Positions 58,933 to 64,000 of a stretch of 64,000 bases of DNA are shown in pieces. Numbering within the stretch: position 1 is the first letter of the stretch; every line of letters starts with the position of its first letter. A program made the position numbers and the translations under genes. The notes beneath the pieces were generated by a model. It did not search any database. It saw only the letters and a list, made by a program, of their open reading frames with translations, and was not told the origin of the DNA. Source of the DNA: Bacillus sp. SB49 (GTDB lineage: Bacteria; Bacillota; Bacilli; Bacillales; Halobacillaceae); the NCBI RefSeq assembly GCF_000469135.2, contig NZ_CP048117.1, positions 3,447,501 to 3,511,500 of the forward strand, written 5' to 3'.

Positions 58933-59751
58933 CTAGACATGTCTGTACATTCCGATTTCCTCCAAAGCCTGGTGCAGCCCAGCCTTAGTATGGACGTGAG
59001 CAAAGTCAATCCCCATATCCACCAGCGCTTTTGCCGTTTCCGGACGCAGACCTGTCAATGTTGCGTGGACGCCGACAAGCTCGAGAGCATGTACGACCTG
59101 ATAGATATAATGAGCAACCACTGTATCGATGACCGGCACTCCTGACACATCGATAAAAAGAAAATCCAAATCCAGTACGGTACTTTTATCAAGTGTGTGT
59201 TCCATCATCCACTGCGCTCGTATCGTATCAACTTCCCCGATTAATGGCAGTACAGCCACTCCTTCTGTAATCGGTACGACCGGCACAGATAACTCTTCCA
59301 GACGCGTCTCTTTCTTTTCTGTCTCTATCCGGATATTCTCTAAATATACCTGACTGAAGTATAAGGCGACCTTGTCGATCAACGGATTGACAACTTTACA
59401 TACTTGAAGAATCGAACTCGGGGAGAACCGATTGCCTTCGATCTGGGTTTCGAAAACTTCCCAAAGAGCCCGGCGGACAAATCCGATCGTCTGAAGTGAT
59501 TGATCCAGCGAGATACCGGCTTCCACTTTCCTCTCCGCCGCCTCTTCCGCCCAACGAAACACTTTATCGTCTACTTGTCCGCTCCCATTCAGAAGCGCTT
59601 CTCCGAGATAAACGAACAGTTTCTCCCAGGCAGCTGTTTTGTTATACCCTCTCGGAAATTCCGATCTCCCAATCTCTTCCACCTTGTCTGAGAGCATGAC
59701 ATGGTCGTTTATTAATTTTTCACCGATATACATGTACTCCGTATTCATCAT
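58933..59751 (-). CDS. RsbR-family STAS stressosome-type protein
   Basis: A 272-residue cytosolic protein with an N-terminal RsbR-like helical domain (residues 1-140) and a C-terminal STAS domain. The STAS part has VAVLPLIGEVDTIRAQWM, then LFIDVSGVPVIDTVVAHYIYQVV and LVGVHATLTGLRPETAKALVDMGI, the two regions that hold the phosphorylated Thr residues of RsbRA. Paralogues of this kind assemble with RsbS and release RsbT to activate sigma-B. No rsbS, rsbT or sigma-B gene is near, as is normal for the extra RsbR copies. No heme or PAS motif is visible in the N-terminal part. GAGGAG precedes the start. Confidence 0.88.
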   Translation of the reverse strand: MMNTEYMYIGEKLINDHVMLSDKVEEIGRSEFPRGYNKTAAWEKLFVYLGEALLNGSGQVDDKVFRWAEEAAERKVEAGISLDQSLQTIGFVRRALWEVFETQIEGNRFSPSSILQVCKVVNPLIDKVALYFSQVYLENIRIETEKKETRLEELSVPVVPITEGVAVLPLIGEVDTIRAQWMMEHTLDKSTVLDLDFLFIDVSGVPVIDTVVAHYIYQVVHALELVGVHATLTGLRPETAKALVDMGIDFAHVHTKAGLHQALEEIGMYRHV

Positions 59752-59850
59752 GCATACTCCTCGCGCGGTTATTATTTTGATATAACAAATGTAACATAGA
59801 TTACCTCCCTTTTAATCCCTTTAAGAGAAGAAAAATAAACTTTATGAACA

Positions 59851-59896
59851 AAAAAAAGCATCTTTCAAGAATGGAATTCTCCTTGAAAGATGCTCC
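59851..59896 (-). terminator. Terminator of the DCC-family gene
   Basis: On the minus strand GAGCATCTTTCAAG and CTTGAAAGATGCT pair around a 12-nt loop, then eight T. The gene stops only a few bases upstream. Confidence 0.88.
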
Positions 59897-59905
59897 CTTA
59901 CCTGC

Positions 59906-60274
59906 TCATTCATATCTAGGGATATCATAGCGTCCGAACCATTGGTGGCGATGATCGGATACGAACCGGTAGAGCGGGGAACCGATGGTGCTCATCCCGG
60001 GTAGAGATAACAGAATACCGAAAACAGAGAACAGCGGAAGGGCCAGCAGCAGTTTGCGGATTGTATGGAACCCCTGAACGATTTCTCCTTCTTTCGTCAA
60101 CATATGAATCTCTTCCAGAACAGGTCTTCCTTCCAGATAAGGATACCTGTCTGTTTTCTCCGTTTCCTGAACAGATACCCATTTAATACGATTCTGCCAA
60201 TCGAATGCTCGGAAAGTCTTCTTCACATAGAAACAGAATGGACACTGTGCATCATAAAAAACAATATGTTTCAT
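59906..60274 (-). CDS. DCC-family thiol-disulfide-like protein (DUF393)
   Basis: A 122-residue thioredoxin-fold relative. The hallmark DxxCxxC is YDAQCPFCFYVK at residues 8-19; the second family block is GFHTIRKLLLALP near residue 70 and a hydrophobic helix follows (LFSVFGILLSLPGM). DCC proteins are thought to act as disulfide or redox proteins, some membrane-associated; no partner is known here. It starts in a normal ribosome context and is separated from the pab operon by about 30 nt in the same direction, so it may be read from it. Confidence 0.88.
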   Translation of the reverse strand: MKHIVFYDAQCPFCFYVKKTFRAFDWQNRIKWVSVQETEKTDRYPYLEGRPVLEEIHMLTKEGEIVQGFHTIRKLLLALPLFSVFGILLSLPGMSTIGSPLYRFVSDHRHQWFGRYDIPRYE

Positions 60275-60307
60275 GACCCCAAACTCCTTTGTTAACCTAT
60301 GATCATC

Positions 60308-62038
60308 CTATTCAAAATCCACCCGAATCCACCCACGCACGCTGTTGACCATCCAAACTTCTTCAAAACCGGAGAGGGATGGTTTCTCCAGCACTTTCTC
60401 CTCGATCACTCCTTCATCGAGCAGCTTTGCTCTGAATGTCCCGGCAAGCAATCCACTGGAGACTGGAGGCGTATAATACTTCCCCTTATCCTTGACAACG
60501 AGATTAGCGAACGTAAATTCCGTCAATTCCTCTCTGGAATTCCATAGTAAAGTGGCGAACATCCCCGGTTTCTGATGCTGTTCGTAAACAGTCCTGTGAG
60601 TCGTCTTATGATAAAGAAACGGATCATCCTCATCCACCGCCTGATCGGAAACACCGCAGACGACAGGCCCATGAGGCGGGTCAATAGAATGTACTTCTAC
60701 AGTACTCTCCCCGTTTCTATCCACTAGTAAACGGACTTTAAATGCTCCATGCGGATGAAGGCGCATCTGCTCTTCCAGCTTGCTCTTCACCGAAGATTCA
60801 TCCAGACGAAAATCAAAATAATCTGCTGAGTGGCTCAATCTTTGAAGGTGGTAAGAAAGCAGATCCATCCTTCCATCCTCCAGGCGCATCGTTTCCAAAA
60901 GCCGGAATTCAGGACGATTTTCCTTCAGCAGTCTCGCTTTCGTATGAAGTTCTTCATACTCTCCCTCCGACGTTGAATCCCACGTCACTCCGCCGCCTGT
61001 ACCATACACGGCCTTATCCCCTTCCAACATGACCGTTCGGATCGGCACGTTAAAGACAGCCTCTTTCTGTGGTGTCATATATCCGATCGCACCACAATAA
61101 ACGCCTCGCGGGGACAATTCCAGCCGGGAAATATACTCCATCGTACGAACCTTAGGAGCACCAGTGATAGACCCGCATGGGAACAACGCTTGAAAGATGT
61201 CACCCATGCGGCAGATGTCAGGAAGCTCTGCTTCTATCGTTGATGTCATCTGATGAACGGTGGGATATGTCTCCACATCAAACAATCTTGGCACTCGTAC
61301 CGAACCAGGACGGGCAATACGGCCGACGTCGTTCCGGAGCAGGTCAACGATCATCAAGTTTTCCGACCGTTCCTTTTCTGATTCCACCAACTGCCTCTTC
61401 CTCTGCTCATCCTCTTCATAAGTTCTCCCCCTCGGAGCCGTACCCTTCATCGGTTTTGTCGTGATAGTCGAACCGTCAATCCGGAAGAACAGTTCCGGAG
61501 ACGCAGACAGGACGCGTCGTTCTCCCATATGCAGATAAGCACTGTATTTAGCGCGCTGATTTTCAACTAGCTGACGGTAAAAAGCATAGTCCTCCCCTTT
61601 AATCGCCGCTCTTAATCTGGTCGTATAGTTCACCTGATAGGTATCTCCACGCTCAATTCCTTCCTTGATCTTCCCTATCCCTTCTTTATATGTCTCATAA
61701 TCACCGATCGGCTGCCAATCAGAGACAGAGAAAGAACCGCACCTGTCTTGATCGCCACTGTCTTCCACAGGACCATCATAGACGCCGAACCAGACTAAGG
61801 GCCAATCTGTCTCCGTGTGAACAGTAAAGGACTCGTCAAAGGCCGGAGCTGCCTCATAAGCAATATACCCAGCGACGTAGTACCCCTGATTAAGCAGCTC
61901 GTCTACTCGTGCAAAGATCTGCTGGACTTCTTCCACACTCGCTGCGGTCAAAACTTCAAGAGGATGCCGGAACCATTGAGGTGTGACCTTTCCTTCCTTG
62001 TCCGCAAACTCAAACAACAGGGAGCCTTCTTCGATCAT
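60308..62038 (-). CDS. pabB: Fused aminodeoxychorismate synthase (PabB) and lyase (PabC)
   Basis: A 576-residue bifunctional enzyme for p-aminobenzoate, the folate precursor. Residues 1-370 are PabB: YQVNYTTRLRAAI, TKPMKGTAPRGRT, ERSENLMIVDLLRNDVGRI, PCGSITGAPKVRTMEYI and the final GGGVTWDSTSEGEYEE, all chorismate-site motifs. Residues 385-576 are a PabC-like PLP lyase: FRLLETMRLEDGRMDLLSYHL, the Lys in FLYHKTTHRTVYEQH, and SREELTEFTFANLVV. Such PabB-PabC fusions are known. The start overlaps the pabA stop (ATGA), so the two are co-translated and give the complete synthase. Confidence 0.93.
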   Translation of the reverse strand: MIEEGSLLFEFADKEGKVTPQWFRHPLEVLTAASVEEVQQIFARVDELLNQGYYVAGYIAYEAAPAFDESFTVHTETDWPLVWFGVYDGPVEDSGDQDRCGSFSVSDWQPIGDYETYKEGIGKIKEGIERGDTYQVNYTTRLRAAIKGEDYAFYRQLVENQRAKYSAYLHMGERRVLSASPELFFRIDGSTITTKPMKGTAPRGRTYEEDEQRKRQLVESEKERSENLMIVDLLRNDVGRIARPGSVRVPRLFDVETYPTVHQMTSTIEAELPDICRMGDIFQALFPCGSITGAPKVRTMEYISRLELSPRGVYCGAIGYMTPQKEAVFNVPIRTVMLEGDKAVYGTGGGVTWDSTSEGEYEELHTKARLLKENRPEFRLLETMRLEDGRMDLLSYHLQRLSHSADYFDFRLDESSVKSKLEEQMRLHPHGAFKVRLLVDRNGESTVEVHSIDPPHGPVVCGVSDQAVDEDDPFLYHKTTHRTVYEQHQKPGMFATLLWNSREELTEFTFANLVVKDKGKYYTPPVSSGLLAGTFRAKLLDEGVIEEKVLEKPSLSGFEEVWMVNSVRGWIRVDFE

Positions 62039-62640
62039 ATGCCGGCCACTTCCAAGGACGCACGTTTAAAAACAACCGCCTGACGATACGCACGCTCAAG
62101 CATCTCCATCCCAAACTCCGTCAGAATCGATTCCGGATGGAACTGGATCCCTTCAACAGGCAGTTCACAGTGCCGGACAGCCATAACTACTTCATCCTCT
62201 GAGACCGCACTAATTTCAAAGACTTGCGGCAGCCTGCTCGTGGATGCTTTCAGGGAGTGGTAGCGGGTCACCTTGATCCGCTCCGGAAGATCACGGAAAA
62301 TCGTGCGCCCGTCATGTGTCATTTCCGTCACTTTCCCGTGTACGGGCTGCTCTCCCTTTTCAATCACCCCTCCAAAATGCTCCACAATCAGCTGATGCCC
62401 AAGGCAGATGCCGAGAATGGGAATGGTTCTGCTGCAAAGGGTAAGAACTTCCTTGGCTACACCTGTTTCTCCCGGATTTCCAGGACCTGGCGCCAGCACA
62501 ATTAGTGTAGGGTCCAGTTGCTGTACCTCTTCCGCTGTCACTTCATCATTGCGGAAGACGCGGACATCCTCCTCCATTGTTTGAAAATATTGGGCTAAAT
62601 TATAAGTAAAAGAATCATAGTTGTCGATGATCACAATCAT
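62035..62640 (-). CDS. pabA: Aminodeoxychorismate/anthranilate synthase glutamine amidotransferase
   Basis: A 201-residue class I glutamine amidotransferase that feeds ammonia to PabB. It has IIDNYDSFTYNLAQY, LAPGPGNP, the nucleophile in ILGICLGHQLIVEHFGG (Cys 79) and the HPES dyad in EGIQFHPESILTEFG near residue 170. In Bacillus this subunit often serves both PabB and TrpE, so it may be shared with tryptophan synthesis; adjacency to pabB makes folate its first role. The start follows GAAAGGTGAACG. A 23-bp inverted repeat lies over its expected -35 region. Confidence 0.93.
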   Translation of the reverse strand: MIVIIDNYDSFTYNLAQYFQTMEEDVRVFRNDEVTAEEVQQLDPTLIVLAPGPGNPGETGVAKEVLTLCSRTIPILGICLGHQLIVEHFGGVIEKGEQPVHGKVTEMTHDGRTIFRDLPERIKVTRYHSLKASTSRLPQVFEISAVSEDEVVMAVRHCELPVEGIQFHPESILTEFGMEMLERAYRQAVVFKRASLEVAGI

Positions 62641-62677
62641 AAGTGTCGTTCACCTTTCATCCTCTTTTTTTGAATCC

Positions 62678-62717
62678 ATTATACTATGCCTGCAGAAGAT
62701 TGGTAGGACCGATCTTC
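62678..62717 (-). promoter_or_regulatory. Putative pabA promoter and 23-bp inverted repeat
   Basis: A minus-strand TATAAT at 62683-62678 is the likely pabA -10. GAAGATTGGT-AGG-ACCGATCTTC (62695-62717) is a 10-bp inverted repeat with one mismatch, covering the expected -35. It has no T tail, so it is more likely an operator than a terminator. Confidence 0.4.
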
Positions 62718-62817
62718 AAAATCTCTTCCCTTCTGCCCTTTATTGGAAAAAAGATCGTAAAAAGCAGTAACCTGTATTAAAATGTAGAGAAAGATATACG
62801 ATGATTAGGGGGATATC

Positions 62818-64000
62818 ATGTTCAAAGAAGTCATACACTCGAAGAGCATCTGGCTGCAGGTCGCTCTCATCCTCATCGGTGCAACGATGCCGCTCTGGCT
62901 CACGGTCGAACGATCCGGGCTCGCATCCGTCCTTGAGGATTTGGATGAGACGCCTTCCGGAAGTACCTTAATGCTCGCCGCCTTCGGACTCGTCTTATTA
63001 AATACCATCAGGGCTCTTCCTCATTACCTTGGAGCCTTACTGCTTGGAGATGAGCTCGGGGATAAGTTACAGCGCCCGTGGCTGAAAGTAGTCATCCCGC
63101 TTCTTATCATTCCTCTTGTCTATGCTGTCATCAACGGGTATAATTCCATAAACTATTATTTTGGCGGACCGGCTCTTTTTCTACTTGTCTCCATTTCCAT
63201 ACTCCACTTTCTTGGAAAAGGAAGGCTGCGGCCGCTGTTCAAATCGATTTTGTTCATTCAACTGCTGTTCGGAGCCCAGTGGCTTGATATGGTTCTGTTC
63301 CTGACCGCTTTCGGATTCGGCGGCGGGGAGATTTCCCTTCAGGTGAAGGCAGCAGCGGAAGCACTCGGGTTCGGAACGACACTTAATTTCTACAGCCTCG
63401 TTTTCTTCCTTGTTTTTGTTACCAATGCGACGGTTCTGGGCGTTTATTTGATCGTCTCAGAACAGCGGACAAAAATGAGGCAGGATCTCGATATCGCCCG
63501 CCTCGACATGGTGGAATCAAGATCAGGACGGGAAGCTCTGCACCTAGTGCATGACTTGAAAACACCTTTATCCTTAATGGAAGGCTTAAATTCTCTCATC
63601 CAGATGAAAACGCAGGATGAGGACATTCGGCAGTACACACAGAAGATTTCCGCCTCCATTCAATCTACCAGTGATATGGTCTCGGAAATCCTCTATCATG
63701 AGAAGAAGAATTGGTGCTCTTTGAAGACGTTCATCGAATACGTCCGAGCCAATAAATTATCGGATGAACCGATCTATCAATTTGAATTAGAAGCGAAAGA
63801 AACGATTGAAATTTACATTAACAAGATACGAATGACGCGAGCGCTGGTGAACTTGATAGATAACGCAAGCGATGCCGTCGCCGGGAAGCAGGACGCCAAA
63901 GTCATTATCGCCACTAAGGTATCCGGTAGTAACATCCAGATCGGTGTCAAAGACAATGGGCACGGGATCAGCCAGGCAAATATTAATAAAATATGGAATG
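62818..64000 (+). CDS. Sensor histidine kinase, multi-spanning (C-terminus cut by window edge)
   Basis: A membrane histidine kinase of which 394 residues are visible. The N-terminal half has about six to seven hydrophobic helices (for example IWLQVALILIGATMPLWL, LMLAAFGLVLLNTI and VVIPLLIIPLVYAVI). The phosphoacceptor is in ALHLVHDLKTPLSLMEGL (His near residue 244), the N box in ALVNLIDNASDAV, and the ATP lid starts at VKDNGHGIS. The final lid motifs and any downstream response regulator lie past position 64000. AGGGGG precedes the ATG. It is divergent from pabA; the signal is unknown, though a wide membrane sensor suggests a small or membrane-linked cue. Confidence 0.85.
   Translation, partial: MFKEVIHSKSIWLQVALILIGATMPLWLTVERSGLASVLEDLDETPSGSTLMLAAFGLVLLNTIRALPHYLGALLLGDELGDKLQRPWLKVVIPLLIIPLVYAVINGYNSINYYFGGPALFLLVSISILHFLGKGRLRPLFKSILFIQLLFGAQWLDMVLFLTAFGFGGGEISLQVKAAAEALGFGTTLNFYSLVFFLVFVTNATVLGVYLIVSEQRTKMRQDLDIARLDMVESRSGREALHLVHDLKTPLSLMEGLNSLIQMKTQDEDIRQYTQKISASIQSTSDMVSEILYHEKKNWCSLKTFIEYVRANKLSDEPIYQFELEAKETIEIYINKIRMTRALVNLIDNASDAVAGKQDAKVIIATKVSGSNIQIGVKDNGHGISQANINKIWN

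Noticed and set aside
59752-59850. Sigma-B promoter for the RsbR-like gene.
   Set aside because: I found no GTTT-N13/15-GGGTAT pattern on the minus strand.
1-64000. rRNA, tRNA, CRISPR arrays, insertion sequences, prophage genes or a replication origin.
   Set aside because: No cloverleaf-like tRNA, regularly spaced repeats, transposase or integrase motifs, or DnaA-box clusters were seen by eye; a dedicated tRNA scan could still find something I missed.

Overview
The window is a gene-dense stretch of bacterial chromosome with mid-40s percent G+C, strong Gram-positive Shine-Dalgarno sites and U-tailed terminators after most transcription units. The gene set points to an endospore-forming Bacillaceae: LiaIH/LiaFSR cell-envelope stress genes, an Sda-like sporulation checkpoint protein, an RsbR-type stressosome protein, an S-box riboswitch, BirA, MhqR and TreR operator-like sites, YpmR/YpmS, ExoA/YpcP, YqjF and RRNPP-type regulators. 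A halophilic or marine genus near Halobacillus is my best guess, by inference only. I saw no rRNA, tRNA, CRISPR array, insertion sequence or prophage.

1-7.2 kb: an edge-truncated FAD oxidoreductase, an RND exporter divergent from its TetR regulator with overlapping promoters and twin operators, a degenerate repeat, an unknown protein, a geranylgeranyl-reductase-like flavoprotein and a DUF2188 protein. 7.2-15.4 kb: S-box controlled metY-metX (methionine from homoserine by direct sulfhydrylation), a lipoprotein, DUF4166 plus tryptophan dioxygenase, an RQC-type DNA-binding protein, rpiA and a micropeptide. 15.4-20.6 kb: liaI-liaH, a read-through terminator, liaF-liaS-liaR, then a PLP decarboxylase. 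20.8-25.4 kb: an unusual STAS-like/GNAT-like/chemoreceptor operon, an M24 peptidase, a small heme-copper-oxidase-like membrane protein and BirA-controlled bioY.

25.7-35.7 kb: an orphan adenine methyltransferase, an XPD/DinG helicase fused to a nuclease domain, ypmR-ypmS, cysK, a TRIC-type channel, an XRE-PAS regulator followed by an Sda-like peptide, yqjF and an mhqO-like dioxygenase with an MhqR-type box. 35.8-44.3 kb: aconitase, an RRNPP regulator overlapping a 39-residue secreted-propeptide gene (the strongest candidate for an undescribed system), DUF6933 and the trehalose operon treP-treC-treR. 44.4-53.2 kb: two MFS exporters, a nicotinamidase-like hydrolase, trhO, pdxK, an alkyltransferase-like protein overlapping an AddB-like iron-sulfur nuclease, an SDR-type protein and a second RRNPP regulator without a peptide gene. 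53.2-64 kb: a 5'-3' exonuclease, a catabolite-controlled aldehyde dehydrogenase plus DUF779, a hydrolase, a frameshifted GNAT gene, a CurA/YfmJ-like reductase, an RsbR-like protein, a DCC protein, pabA-pabBC for p-aminobenzoate, and a histidine kinase cut by the window edge.

Many starts given here differ from the longest possible ORF because a Shine-Dalgarno at 5-10 nt spacing selects an internal start. All family assignments come from reading motifs by eye; no database search was run.
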